DNA of 26,282 nt from UBA6215 sp964484255 (GTDB taxonomy: Bacteria > Omnitrophota > Gorgyraeia > Pluralincolimonadales > Pluralincolimonadaceae). The stretch spans positions 1 through 26,282 of the forward strand of contig CAZAEH010000020.1 of the NCBI GenBank assembly GCA_964484255.1, read 5' to 3'. Below are positions 1 through 8,137 of this stretch, one piece after another. Each line of letters opens with the position of its first letter. The first letter of the stretch is position 1. The position numbers were made by a program, and so were the translations under genes. Below the pieces are notes generated by a model, which was not told the DNA's origin, did not search any database, and saw nothing but the letters and a program-made list of their open reading frames with translations.

Positions 1-128
1 GCGACTTCAGCTACTACATCAACCCCGACGGCTCAAGGAATCTTGAGGCGGGGGAGGTAGTGCGTAAGGGTCCCCGCAATCCCATAGAAGCCGAATGGCT
101 TGATAAAGAGCTAGGAGAAGATAATTAA
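1..128 (+). CDS. C-terminal fragment of an unidentified protein
   Basis: An open frame enters from the left edge (codons start at base 3) and ends with TAA at 126-128, giving the last 41 residues of a protein. The readable part has a YYINPDGSRN stretch followed by an acidic tail ending ELGEDN. The NPDGSRNLEAGE segment resembles an Asp/Asn-rich turn or calcium-loop-like sequence, but it is too short to assign a family. The two other forward frames are closed by stops within 60 bases, which supports this frame. It lies 61 bases before the next gene and may be in the same transcript. Function unknown. Confidence 0.5.
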   Translation, partial: DFSYYINPDGSRNLEAGEVVRKGPRNPIEAEWLDKELGEDN

Positions 129-189
129 AAATACCTGAAAGAATTTTCACTCATCTTACGTCCATTACAATAGAAAGGAGACAAAAGGC

Positions 190-834
190 ATGAAAGTTAG
201 AACGCAGGCAGTTGTTATAAGTGTCGTTTTATTGTTACCAACGATCGCATCAGCCGCCGGAACTCAGGCGGGTGAGGAAACAGTTTGCAGACCGTTATCA
301 TGCAGTACGATCGAGATACCCAAAGACAAGCTGGTCGATGAACCCACCATATTGGAACTCCAGAGAGCCGCAATAAAATACGCAGAAGTAAACCCCGAAA
401 AAATATCGAATTGGCGCAGGCAGGCCGCCATGAAGGCTCTGATGCCTGAGATATCTGTAGGTTATGACACCGATATTTACGATACTATTTCTACCGCAAC
501 CAAAGACGGCAAGGTCAATTATTTCATTGGTCCGGACGATTCACGTAACGGCTGGGATTTTTCCGCATCGTGGGACCTGGGCGACTTGGTGTACAATTCC
601 GCCCAAACTTCAATAGATTCCCGCTCTAAATTAATGGTCCAGTTGCGTAATGACATTCTTGCGGACCTTAATACTGCGTATTTTGAAAGGAAGAAACTCC
701 TCAAACAGCTCGAAAAAGTCCAGGACAGGGAAAACCCCTCGTATACCGAAAGGGAGATCCGCATCGAAGAGCTTACAGCGACTATTGACGGCCTGACGGG
801 AGGTTACCTTAGCCGCAGGCTCGGCAGGGATTGA
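190..834 (+). CDS. Secreted TolC-like half protein
   Basis: A 214-residue protein with an N-terminal signal peptide (hydrophobic core about residues 7-20, likely cut after ASA at 20-22). Two cysteines close to the mature start (33 and 38) could form a disulfide. The middle resembles one repeat of the outer-membrane efflux (TolC) family: an amphipathic helix with ALMPEISVGYDTD, a WDFSASWDLGDL strand-like segment, then a long helix of the LMVQLRNDILADLNTAYFER type and a charged C-terminus ending LTGGYLSRRLGRD. Full TolC proteins are 420-490 residues with two repeats, so this is roughly one repeat. A good Shine-Dalgarno (AAAGGAG, 174-180) fixes the start. It probably acts in the periplasm or at the outer membrane; an export role is inference from fold resemblance only. 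Confidence 0.6.
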   Translation: MKVRTQAVVISVVLLLPTIASAAGTQAGEETVCRPLSCSTIEIPKDKLVDEPTILELQRAAIKYAEVNPEKISNWRRQAAMKALMPEISVGYDTDIYDTISTATKDGKVNYFIGPDDSRNGWDFSASWDLGDLVYNSAQTSIDSRSKLMVQLRNDILADLNTAYFERKKLLKQLEKVQDRENPSYTEREIRIEELTATIDGLTGGYLSRRLGRD

Positions 835-876
835 CCAAAGCTCCTTCAAGGGGGCGTATTCCTAAAAATGAAATTA

Positions 877-885
877 TGCTATACT
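877..885 (+). promoter_or_regulatory. Extended -10 promoter of the transglutaminase-like gene
   Basis: TGCTATACT at 877-885 is an extended -10 element (TGN plus TATACT). No convincing -35 lies 16-18 bases upstream, which fits an extended -10 promoter. The expected start of transcription falls at about 892, directly before the ATG at 893. There is no Shine-Dalgarno, so the message is probably leaderless. Confidence 0.5.
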
Positions 886-892
886 ATGTCCC

Positions 893-1498
893 ATGGATAT
901 AGTTGAGCAAAAATTCGCGGAGTGGACCAAAGGGCTCGGGCCGAAGGAAGCGCGGATAGCCGTCTATACGCATATAAGGGATATTCCGTATAAACTTATC
1001 GCCGCGCTTCGCGACCCGAGGATAGGACCTGCGGGGCTTCTTGAAGGCAATAGCGGCTCATGCAACCCCAAGCATGTCCTTCTCGGTTCATATTTCAGCA
1101 GGCTCGGTCTGGACGTAAAGTATGCCAACTATCGCTTTAACTGGGACGAACCGTCCGTGAAATACCCTCCCGAGCTCAGGGCGCTGGTGAAGAGGATACC
1201 TTTCGGCAACCACCTCGCAGTAAAAGCTTTCATAAACGGCCGTTGGGTCCTTGTAGATGCGACGCATGACCTTCCCCTTAAAAAAGCCGGGTTCAACGTT
1301 ACCGAGAATTGGGACGGCTTAAGCGATACCGGCAACGCGGTTACTTTCCTCAGTGAAGTCTTGAACGACACCATCGAAGAGCGCGTAAAATACGATGCCG
1401 CTATCCGCGCGAAAGCCACCGAAGAACAAAAAGCGGCTTATTCAGAATTTATGGAGGAATTCAATACCTGGCTCGACCAAGTGCGGAGAAATGATTAG
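893..1498 (+). CDS. Transglutaminase-like (papain-fold) protein
   Basis: A 201-residue protein without signal peptide or membrane segment. It carries the Cys-His-Asp order of the transglutaminase-like superfamily: Cys57 in GNSGSCNPKH, His107 in GNHLAVKAF and Asp122 in WVLVDATHD. The GRWVLVDAT segment after the His is typical of the family. Such proteins are mostly cysteine peptidases or peptide-bond modifying enzymes; the substrate here is unknown. The C-terminal 50 residues are charged and probably helical. It stands alone behind an extended -10 promoter with no Shine-Dalgarno. The superoxide reductase gene follows after 38 bases and might be read from the same message. Confidence 0.7.
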   Translation: MDIVEQKFAEWTKGLGPKEARIAVYTHIRDIPYKLIAALRDPRIGPAGLLEGNSGSCNPKHVLLGSYFSRLGLDVKYANYRFNWDEPSVKYPPELRALVKRIPFGNHLAVKAFINGRWVLVDATHDLPLKKAGFNVTENWDGLSDTGNAVTFLSEVLNDTIEERVKYDAAIRAKATEEQKAAYSEFMEEFNTWLDQVRRND

Positions 1499-1536
1499 GC
1501 AGTTGCATGTAGTATCTATAAAAAAGGAGGCCTGAA

Positions 1537-1932
1537 ATGACCGACATAAAGGACCTGTACCAGAGCGCGGATTGGAAGACCGAGAAGCATGTCCCTGTCA
1601 TAGAAGCGCCTGAGAGCGCCAAAAAGGGAGAGTTCTTCAGGATAACGGTTAGCGTCGGCAAGGAGATACCTCATCCCAATAAGACCGAACACCACATAAG
1701 CTGGATAGCGGTATATTTCAAGCCGGAAGGGGAAAAGTTCCCTTACCAGATAGGGAAGGCCGAGTTCGTTTCGCATGGCGCTTCGGTAAACGGCCCGGAT
1801 ACAAGCTCGGTCTATACGCATCCCGAAGCGGTATTGAGCTTCAAGACAGACAAGCCCGGGACGATATTCGCCTCGAGCTATTGCAACATACACGGCCTTT
1901 GGCAGAACAGCAGGGACATAAAAATCGCCTGA
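1537..1932 (+). CDS. Superoxide reductase, 1Fe (neelaredoxin) type
   Basis: A 131-residue cytosolic enzyme that reduces superoxide to hydrogen peroxide without making oxygen, with electrons normally from rubredoxin. The iron-site ligands of the family are visible: Glu16-Lys17-His18 (EKHVP), His46 (HPN), His52, and Cys116 with His119 in SSYCNIHGLW. EKH supplies the flexible Glu ligand and the catalytic Lys. There is no N-terminal desulforedoxin domain, so this is the one-iron class, and the length fits (about 125-130). A strong Shine-Dalgarno AAGGAGG at 1524-1530 fixes the start. The enzyme is typical of anaerobes and microaerophiles. No rubredoxin gene is in the window. Confidence 0.93.
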   Translation: MTDIKDLYQSADWKTEKHVPVIEAPESAKKGEFFRITVSVGKEIPHPNKTEHHISWIAVYFKPEGEKFPYQIGKAEFVSHGASVNGPDTSSVYTHPEAVLSFKTDKPGTIFASSYCNIHGLWQNSRDIKIA

Positions 1933-1965
1933 TCCCTGAGGCTTTATTTTGCCTGTTCGTTTTGG

Positions 1966-1971
1966 TATAAT
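1966..1971 (+). promoter_or_regulatory. Consensus -10 box (TATAAT) for the trpB2-phoR run
   Basis: A perfect TATAAT at 1966-1971 lies in the 62-base gap before trpB2; a weak -35 candidate (TTTATT, 1943-1948) sits 17 bases upstream. The predicted transcription start is near 1978, followed by AAAGGAG at 1979-1985 and the ATG at 1995. No other likely promoter is seen before the Pho box at 9931, so this may serve all seven genes downstream. Confidence 0.6.
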
Positions 1972-1994
1972 ACTGCCAAAAGGAGCCCACCGAT

Positions 1995-3344
1995 ATGGAC
2001 AATGAAAGAGTTATCCTGTCGTTAAACGACATCCCGAAAGCCTGGTACAACATAATGCCGGACCTTCCGGAACAGTTGCCGCCTTCGCTCAACCCTGCTA
2101 CCGGGAAACCGCTTATGCCGCAGGACCTGGCGCCGATATTTCCCATGTCATTGATAGAGCAGGAGATGAGCGCCCAGCGTTGGATAGATATCCCGGACGA
2201 GGTTATAGATGTTTACAGGATATACAGGCCTACTCCGCTTAGAAGGGCCGTCCGCCTCGAGAAAGCGCTGAAGACCAACTGCAGGATATATTACAAGGAC
2301 GAGAGCGCCTCTCCGGCCGGCAGCCACAAGCTGAATACGGCCATCGCGCAGGCATACTACAACAAGAAGGAAGGTGTAAAGCGTATCTCGACCGAGACCG
2401 GCGCCGGGCAGTGGGGTTCAGCCCTTTCATTCGCGTGCAATATCCTCGGCCTAAAGTGCACGGTATACATGGTAAAGGCAAGCTTCTACCAGAAGCCTTA
2501 CCGGAAGTCGCTCATGCGTGTCTGGGGAGCGGAGGTATTCCCGTCGCCGACCGACAGGACCAATTCCGGCCGCGCCGTGCTCAAGGAGAATCCAGAGACC
2601 CCGGGCAGCCTTGGCATAGCCATCTCAGAGGCGGTAGAGGACGCCGCGACGCATGATGATACCAAATATTCCCTGGGCAGTGTTTTGAACCATGTGCTTA
2701 CCCACCAGTCGGTCATCGGGCTTGAGACGAAGAAGCAGCTTGAAGTAATAGGCGAGAAGCCCGACACCCTTATAGCTTGTGTCGGTGGCGGAAGCAATTT
2801 CGCCGGGTTCGCATTCCCGTTCGTTCCCGATAAACTTAAAGGCAAAGAGGTCAGGATAATCGCGGTTGAACCTACCGCCTGCCCGTCACTTACCAAGGGT
2901 GAATATCTCTATGACTTCGGCGATACGGAAAAACTGACGCCCCTGATGAAGATGTATACCCTCGGCCACGGATTCATCCCGGCGGGAATACACGCCGGGG
3001 GGCTAAGGTACCATGGTGTGGCCCCGCAGGTATCGCTGTTGGTGAAGAAGAAGATCGTTGAGTCCAAGGCCTTCTCGCAGAACCCCGTATTTGAGGCCGC
3101 TATCTTGTGGGCCAGGACGGAAGGTTTCCTGCCTGCGCCGGAGACATCGCACGCTATCAAGTGCGCCGTTGATGAGGCCAGGAAGAACGACAATAAGACG
3201 ATAGTCTTTAATTACAGCGGCCACGGGCATTTCGACCTTTCCGCATATGACGCTTACCTTGACGGGAAACTCGAGGATTATGAGCATCCCGAAGAGAAGA
3301 TAAAGGAAGCCCTGAAGAAGATACCCGAAATAGGCAATGCCTGA
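1995..3344 (+). CDS. trpB2: Tryptophan synthase beta chain, TrpB2 type
   Basis: A 449-residue PLP enzyme that joins indole and serine to make tryptophan. Length and sequence fit the TrpB2 (COG1350) group rather than the shorter TrpB1 that pairs with TrpA. The PLP lysine is Lys112 in GSHKLNTA, the substrate loop TETGAGQWGSA is at about 133-143, and the phosphate-binding GGGSN is at 264-268. The C-terminal region has the NYSGHGHFD segment typical of TrpB2. No trpA or other trp gene is nearby, in keeping with a stand-alone role such as indole salvage. Its TGA overlaps the next ATG by one base (TGATG), suggesting coupled translation with the sugar phosphorylase gene. Confidence 0.93.
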   Translation: MDNERVILSLNDIPKAWYNIMPDLPEQLPPSLNPATGKPLMPQDLAPIFPMSLIEQEMSAQRWIDIPDEVIDVYRIYRPTPLRRAVRLEKALKTNCRIYYKDESASPAGSHKLNTAIAQAYYNKKEGVKRISTETGAGQWGSALSFACNILGLKCTVYMVKASFYQKPYRKSLMRVWGAEVFPSPTDRTNSGRAVLKENPETPGSLGIAISEAVEDAATHDDTKYSLGSVLNHVLTHQSVIGLETKKQLEVIGEKPDTLIACVGGGSNFAGFAFPFVPDKLKGKEVRIIAVEPTACPSLTKGEYLYDFGDTEKLTPLMKMYTLGHGFIPAGIHAGGLRYHGVAPQVSLLVKKKIVESKAFSQNPVFEAAILWARTEGFLPAPETSHAIKCAVDEARKNDNKTIVFNYSGHGHFDLSAYDAYLDGKLEDYEHPEEKIKEALKKIPEIGNA

Positions 3345-5731
3345 TGATATACAAGTTCATAGACGATAACGGCACTTTTACCGTAAAGGACCCCCACAGG
3401 TACAACCTGTATTTCCCGTTGACCGACAGGGAAGGCAGGATCCTGAGCTCCATCAGCCCTAACTTCGGCGGGGACATAAAGCGCGATAACGACCGTTTCC
3501 TGACGCCTCCGGCAAGTATAGAGGACATCCGCAATAACCTCTTCTGCCGCCGGGATTTTTTCATCAGGGCCGGCGGGCACGTTATAAGGCTTTCATACCC
3601 GCATGATGACGTGCTTGAAGCGGGTTTCCTTTACCATAAGGTCACCAAGAAGGCCTCGGGCCTGAAGATGGAAGTGCTGAATTTTGTCCCGTTCGATATG
3701 CCGGTTGAGGTCATGCGCATTCGCCTGACCAACGAGAGCGGCAGGGATATAGACATCGTCCCGACTTCCTTTATCCCGTTATTCGGCCGGAGCGAAAAGA
3801 ACATACGCGACCACAGGCACGTAAGCTCCCTGCTAAACCGCGTAGAGCTCGACAGGTTCGGCATTTTCCTGAAACCTACCATGATATTCGACGAGAAGGG
3901 CCACATGGAGAACAAGACGCGCTACTTTGTCCTGGGATATGAAGGCCAGGGCAAGGCGCCCGTCGGGCAGTTCCCTACTTTGGGCATGTTCTATGGCGAA
4001 GGCGACATGATATTCCCCGATGCGATATATAAGCTTATCGTACCGGCCTCGAAGGGATCCCCCGGGTATGACGGCAAGGAAGCGTGCGGGGCGTTCAGGT
4101 TCTCCCGCAGGAAGCTTAAGAAGGGCGCGCAGGCGGAATATTGCCTGGTCATGGGTATAGATGAGAGCAAGGCCGCGGCATTGGGTTATTTCAGGAAGCT
4201 CAATACGCCGGCAAAGGTCGAAAAGAGCCTCAGCTCCACAAAAAAATACTGGCGTAATTATCTCTCAAGACCGGACATCTCTTTCGGGGGCCGCGATTAC
4301 AATAATTGGTTGAAGTGGGTCAAGCTGCAGCCGACGTTACGCAAGCTCTTCGGATGCTCGTTCCTGCCGCATTTCGATTACGGCAAAGGCGGCCGCGGCT
4401 GGCGTGATATCTGGCAGGATGCGTTGACGCTCCTGTTGACCGAGCCCGGGAAGGCCAAGGGTTTTATATTTGACAGTTTCAAGGGCGTAAGGCTTGACGG
4501 CTCAAATGCCACGATAATAACGAAGGACGGCAGGTTCATCGCAGACCGCAACAGGATAAGCAGGGTTTGGATGGACCACGGCGTATGGCCGTACCTTACT
4601 GCCAGGTTATATGTCCACAGGACCGGCGACGTCGGGTTCATGCTGAAAGAGAGCGAGTATTTCCGCGACCACCAGCTCAAGCGCGCTAAAGAAGTGGACA
4701 GATCGTTCGGCCAGACGGACTTTATCCAGCGCGACAGCTCGAACAAGATATACAACGGCAGCGTCCTTGAGCACCTTCTCGTCCAGAATGTGGTGCAGTT
4801 CTTCAATGTCGGCGAACACAACGTGATACGCCTTGAGAATGCCGATTGGAACGACGGCCTGGACATGGCCTCCGACAGGGGTGAGAGCGTAGCGTTCAGT
4901 TTCATGTATGCGCATAATCTTTGGGACATCTGCTCTATACTTGGGAAGATGAAGGAAAAGCACGAGAAAGTCAAATTACTTGTGGAGCTGCTGCCGCTTT
5001 TCGACACCCTTAATATACCCGTTGACTACGATGATTACAGGCAGAAGCAGAAAAGGCTCGACGAATACCTTGAATCGGTGAAAAGCATAAGCGGCCAGCG
5101 CGTAGAAGTGGATATAGACAGCCTCGTCAAGGACCTGCGCAGGAAGGCCGATCATATGTTTGCCTGGCTGGGAGAGAAAGAGTGGCTGCCGTCGGCCGGG
5201 TTCTTCAACGGATATTACGACAACAAGGGCCGCCGCGTTGAGGGCAAATCTAAAGGCCGCGTCAGGATGAAATTGCAGTCCCAGGTTTTCGCGATAATGA
5301 GCGGCGGGGCGAGCGACGAGCAGGTAGTCAAGACCTGGGTATCCATAAAGAGATACCTAAAGGACAGGAAACTCGGGGGCTTCCGCCTGGGGACCGATTT
5401 CAGGTCGCTGTATATGGACCTTGGCAGGGCGTTCGGTTTCGCCTACGGCGATAAGGAGAACGGCGCATTCTTCAACCACATGGTGGTAATGCTTTCCAAC
5501 GCCCTTTTGAAGAGAGGTTATGTGAAAGAGGGCCGCGAGGCCTTCGATTCCATATATGATATGGCTTCAAACGACAAGGCCCAGATTTACCCGATGATAC
5601 CCGAATATTTCAATAACGAAGGCCGGGGGCTGTATTTCTACCTTACCGGTTCGGCGAGCTGGTATATCTATACCCTTATGGAAGAGGTCCTCGGCATCAA
5701 GTACTCTTTCGGGAAAACGCTTAAAAAATGA
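3344..5731 (+). CDS. GH94-type glycoside phosphorylase (cellobiose phosphorylase-like)
   Basis: A 795-residue cytosolic enzyme of the cellobiose phosphorylase clan (old glycosyltransferase family 36; GH94 and related GH149/GH161). These enzymes split a beta-glycosidic bond with inorganic phosphate to give a sugar 1-phosphate, reversibly. After an N-terminal beta-sandwich, the alpha/alpha barrel shows GGRGWRDIWQD at 349-359, the DGSNATI and WMDHGVWP segments, and NADWNDGLD, in which Asp501 or Asp504 fits the general acid position. No signal peptide is present. Acceptor and chain length cannot be read from the sequence: beta-1,4-glucosyl, beta-1,3-glucan or other disaccharides are all possible. 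It overlaps trpB2 by one base and the next gene by four (ATGA), so it is part of the trpB2-phoR run. Confidence 0.85.
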   Translation: MIYKFIDDNGTFTVKDPHRYNLYFPLTDREGRILSSISPNFGGDIKRDNDRFLTPPASIEDIRNNLFCRRDFFIRAGGHVIRLSYPHDDVLEAGFLYHKVTKKASGLKMEVLNFVPFDMPVEVMRIRLTNESGRDIDIVPTSFIPLFGRSEKNIRDHRHVSSLLNRVELDRFGIFLKPTMIFDEKGHMENKTRYFVLGYEGQGKAPVGQFPTLGMFYGEGDMIFPDAIYKLIVPASKGSPGYDGKEACGAFRFSRRKLKKGAQAEYCLVMGIDESKAAALGYFRKLNTPAKVEKSLSSTKKYWRNYLSRPDISFGGRDYNNWLKWVKLQPTLRKLFGCSFLPHFDYGKGGRGWRDIWQDALTLLLTEPGKAKGFIFDSFKGVRLDGSNATIITKDGRFIADRNRISRVWMDHGVWPYLTARLYVHRTGDVGFMLKESEYFRDHQLKRAKEVDRSFGQTDFIQRDSSNKIYNGSVLEHLLVQNVVQFFNVGEHNVIRLENADWNDGLDMASDRGESVAFSFMYAHNLWDICSILGKMKEKHEKVKLLVELLPLFDTLNIPVDYDDYRQKQKRLDEYLESVKSISGQRVEVDIDSLVKDLRRKADHMFAWLGEKEWLPSAGFFNGYYDNKGRRVEGKSKGRVRMKLQSQVFAIMSGGASDEQVVKTWVSIKRYLKDRKLGGFRLGTDFRSLYMDLGRAFGFAYGDKENGAFFNHMVVMLSNALLKRGYVKEGREAFDSIYDMASNDKAQIYPMIPEYFNNEGRGLYFYLTGSASWYIYTLMEEVLGIKYSFGKTLKK

Positions 5732-6603
5732 AAAGAGAATACCTGATATTTGCGGCTATACTGGCTGTGATCTTCCTGGTCTGGATATCCGGGAGGAATT
5801 TTATCCTCGGGACCGCGGAGAAACGGTTAAGGGCTGCTTTCCCGGGTTACGAGGTTACTATCGGGAATACCGAGATAAAGACCGCCGACCTGGTATCTTT
5901 TTCCAATATTGAGATAAGCAAGGGCGAATCTATACGCTACAGGATCAGGGAACTGGATATAAGGTTCGGCTTTTTGACATTTTTCAGCAGGTCGATTTCC
6001 AAGATATCGCTGAACGGATGCAGTATAGTCCTGAGCTCGCCTTCGGCAAAGATAAAAGACCTCATGGAGATGCCCTTGCCGGCACCCGGCGCCATGTTTA
6101 TCGTGGATTCGCTCGAAATAAACGAATTGAACCTCGAAGTACATACTTCCGACTGTGACCTAAGCGCCATCATCAGGGCTGATGCTTCCGTAAAGAAAGA
6201 TATAGATTACAGTGCCACGGTAAAAGTCAACAGTATAGACCTGGGCCTCCTCCCGAAATGTTTCGATGCATCTAAGAAGGTCGGCATAAAGGGTAAGATG
6301 TCCGGGGAGATCTCATTGGCCGGAAAAGACCTTAAATTGACGTCCGTAAAGGGCGAATTTGCCGCAGGGGCTCCCGGCGGTATCATAGAGATAAAGGACG
6401 AGGGATTTATCAAGATGCTGGCGGAACGGTCCAAGCAGCCGGTCGACATGATAAGGGACGATTTTAGGCACTACAATTATAATGAAGGGACGCTGGAGGT
6501 CTCAAAGGACGGGGACGTGGTATTACTGCACCTGAAGATGGACGGAAAGCAAGGCAAGAGGGACCTTACCGCAGCTTTCGACATCTCCCGGAAGACCAAA
6601 TAA
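5728..6603 (+). CDS. YdbH/AsmA-like membrane-anchored protein
   Basis: A 291-residue protein with one N-terminal membrane segment (about residues 5-21) and a long beta-rich region facing the periplasm. The run of alternating strands (EIKTADLVSFSNIEIS, LDIRFGF, KISLNGCSIVL) resembles AsmA-like lipid-transport bridge proteins. The C-terminal part (FRHYNYNEGTLEVSKDGDVV and LHLKMDGKQG) recalls the C-terminal YdbH domain, although E. coli YdbH is about three times longer. A role in moving lipids between membranes is an inference from family resemblance. The start overlaps the phosphorylase stop by four bases (ATGA). Family call uncertain; the membrane anchor and beta-rich layout are the firm parts. 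Confidence 0.45.
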   Translation: MKREYLIFAAILAVIFLVWISGRNFILGTAEKRLRAAFPGYEVTIGNTEIKTADLVSFSNIEISKGESIRYRIRELDIRFGFLTFFSRSISKISLNGCSIVLSSPSAKIKDLMEMPLPAPGAMFIVDSLEINELNLEVHTSDCDLSAIIRADASVKKDIDYSATVKVNSIDLGLLPKCFDASKKVGIKGKMSGEISLAGKDLKLTSVKGEFAAGAPGGIIEIKDEGFIKMLAERSKQPVDMIRDDFRHYNYNEGTLEVSKDGDVVLLHLKMDGKQGKRDLTAAFDISRKTK

Positions 6604-6825
6604 TTGAAGATAACGGTAAAGATAAAGCCCGGTTCAAGCCGTGAGAAAGTGGAGAAGACGGGCGGGACGGATTACTCGGTATGGGTCACAGCCAGGCCGG
6701 TTGACGGCAGGGCAAATGAAGCGGCGATAAAAGCCCTCGCCGGTTACTTCGGCGTATCAAGGTCAAAAGTTACCCTGGTGCGGGGCCATACCTCTAAAAT
6801 TAAATTTTTCGAAATAGGATGCTGA
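6604..6825 (+). CDS. DUF167 (UPF0235/YggU) family protein
   Basis: A 73-residue protein covering nearly the whole short DUF167 fold. Hallmarks are VKIKPGSSRE at the N-terminus, VTARPVDGRANEA in the middle and VRGHTSKIKFFEI at the end. The biochemical role of the family is not known. The likely start is TTG at 6604, directly after the TAA of the previous gene; no ATG or GTG fits the conserved N-terminus, and the Shine-Dalgarno is weak (CGGAAG), so translational coupling is likely. It overlaps the HAD gene by 7 bases. Confidence 0.8.
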   Translation: MKITVKIKPGSSREKVEKTGGTDYSVWVTARPVDGRANEAAIKALAGYFGVSRSKVTLVRGHTSKIKFFEIGC

Positions 6826-7505
6826 TAATATTTGATATTGACGGGACGATAGTCGACGCTTATGACGCTATCGGAAGAAGCCTGAACTACACTCTCGGCA
6901 AGCTGGGCTATAAGAAAGCCTCGATGCCGGTGGTAAGGAGGGCGGTCGGCCACGGAGACAGGAATTTTGTGGAACATTTCGTGGACAGGAAAGACGTGGA
7001 TGAAGGGCTCAGGCTCTACCGCGCCCACCATGAGAAAGCGCTGCTTAAATATTCAAAGGTAATACCCGGCGCCAGGCAGCTGTTGCGCGGATTGAAGAAG
7101 AATGGCTACAAGCTTGCGATAGCCAGTAACAGGCCGCCGAATTACAGCATGATATTGCTCAAACACCTCGACCTGCTGAAGTATTTCGATGCCGTCGAGT
7201 GCGCAAAGAATAAGAGGCAGATAAAACCTAAACCTTTCCTTATACCGAGGATACTTAGGAAACTCGGGGTCAGGAAGGAAGACGCCCTTTATGTCGGGGA
7301 CATGACGGTTGATGTCCACGCCGGGCATAATGCAGGGGTCAGGGTGGTCGCGGTCCTGGGAGGCTCTTCATCGCATTCCGAGTTGAAAGAAGCCGGCCCC
7401 TGCGGGATAACACGCAAGATCTCCGGGCTATTGAGGGTGGCCAAGACATGCCGAAAGAAGAGATCCTCATCGTCGAAGACGACAGGAACATCTCAAAACT
7501 CATAA
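6819..7505 (+). CDS. HAD-family phosphatase (phosphoglycolate phosphatase-like)
   Basis: A 228-residue haloacid dehalogenase phosphatase. Motif I is FDIDGT with nucleophile Asp6 and acid Asp8; motif II is Ser103 in ASNRP; the motif III lysine is Lys137 in IKPKP; the Mg-binding acids are Asp161 and Asp165 in GDMTVDV. An alpha-helical cap (about residues 14-80) makes it subfamily I, like phosphoglycolate phosphatase or beta-phosphoglucomutase. The substrate is unknown; the neighbouring sugar phosphorylase makes a sugar phosphate a fair guess. The last 20 residues (Ser/Lys/Thr-rich) are encoded in the 58-base overlap with the response regulator gene and look like a read-on tail rather than part of the fold. 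Confidence 0.85.
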   Translation: MLIIFDIDGTIVDAYDAIGRSLNYTLGKLGYKKASMPVVRRAVGHGDRNFVEHFVDRKDVDEGLRLYRAHHEKALLKYSKVIPGARQLLRGLKKNGYKLAIASNRPPNYSMILLKHLDLLKYFDAVECAKNKRQIKPKPFLIPRILRKLGVRKEDALYVGDMTVDVHAGHNAGVRVVAVLGGSSSHSELKEAGPCGITRKISGLLRVAKTCRKKRSSSSKTTGTSQNS

Positions 7506-8137
7506 AGTATAACCTCGAAAGAGAGGGTTATGACGCCTTTGCCGTTCCCAACGGCGAAGAAGCCCTTGAACACCTGCAGAGGTTCCGCGCGGACCTCGTT
7601 GTCCTGGATATCATGCTTCCGAAGATGGATGGTTTTGAGGTCTGCCGCAGGATAAGGCAGGATCCTAGGCTCGGAAGGCTCCCCATAATAATGCTTACTG
7701 CAAAAGGTGAAGAGGTAGACAGGGTCGTGGGATTTGAACTCGGCGCCGATGATTACATGGTAAAACCGTTCAGTCCGAGGGAACTCGCCTTGAGGATAAA
7801 GGCTGTTTTGAGGCGCAGGTCCTCCGGGCCCGAGAAGAAGGAGCTGCTGAAGGCCGGCGGGCTTGTCGTTGACCTTGAGAAACACACCGTAACGGCCAAC
7901 AAGAGGCCGGTTGAACTGACCCCCATGGAATTCAAGCTGCTGGCTACCCTTATCGGACGTTCGGGCAGGGTCCAGTCTAGGGAGCAGCTTCTTACTGACG
8001 TTTGGGACGTTGCCGCCGATGTCGATACCCGCACTATAGATACTCACGTAAAAAGGTTGCGCGAAAAATTGGGCAAGGCCGGGGACCTTATCGAGACTGT
8101 AAGGGGACTCGGGTATAAGTTAAGGGAAGAGGAATGA
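7448..8137 (+). CDS. phoB: PhoB-like response regulator (OmpR family)
   Basis: A 229-residue response regulator. The receiver domain shows Asp11-Asp12, phospho-acceptor Asp54 (VVLDIMLPKMDG), Thr84 and Lys106 (KPFSP). The C-terminal winged helix (about residues 128-226) has RTIDTHVKRLREKLG and TVRGLGYKL, typical of the OmpR/PhoB DNA-binding domain. The start at 7448 gives the usual N-terminus and is preceded by GAGGGTGG, although it lies inside the HAD gene. Its stop overlaps the kinase gene by four bases (ATGA). The Pho box at 9931-9970 and the pst operon downstream identify it as the probable phosphate-starvation activator. Confidence 0.9.
   Translation: MPKEEILIVEDDRNISKLIKYNLEREGYDAFAVPNGEEALEHLQRFRADLVVLDIMLPKMDGFEVCRRIRQDPRLGRLPIIMLTAKGEEVDRVVGFELGADDYMVKPFSPRELALRIKAVLRRRSSGPEKKELLKAGGLVVDLEKHTVTANKRPVELTPMEFKLLATLIGRSGRVQSREQLLTDVWDVAADVDTRTIDTHVKRLREKLGKAGDLIETVRGLGYKLREEE

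Noticed and set aside
146..162. TTCACT followed by TTACGT as a second Pho box
   Set aside because: The spacing is not 11 bases and the second unit does not match GTTCACA.
166..171. TACAAT as a -10 for the TolC-like gene
   Set aside because: A start about 7 bases on would cut into the Shine-Dalgarno at 174-180; the gene more likely belongs to an upstream transcript.
1939..1960. AGGC-N8-GCCT small hairpin after the superoxide reductase gene
   Set aside because: Four-base stem, short T stretch afterwards, and it sits within the next promoter region; not convincing.
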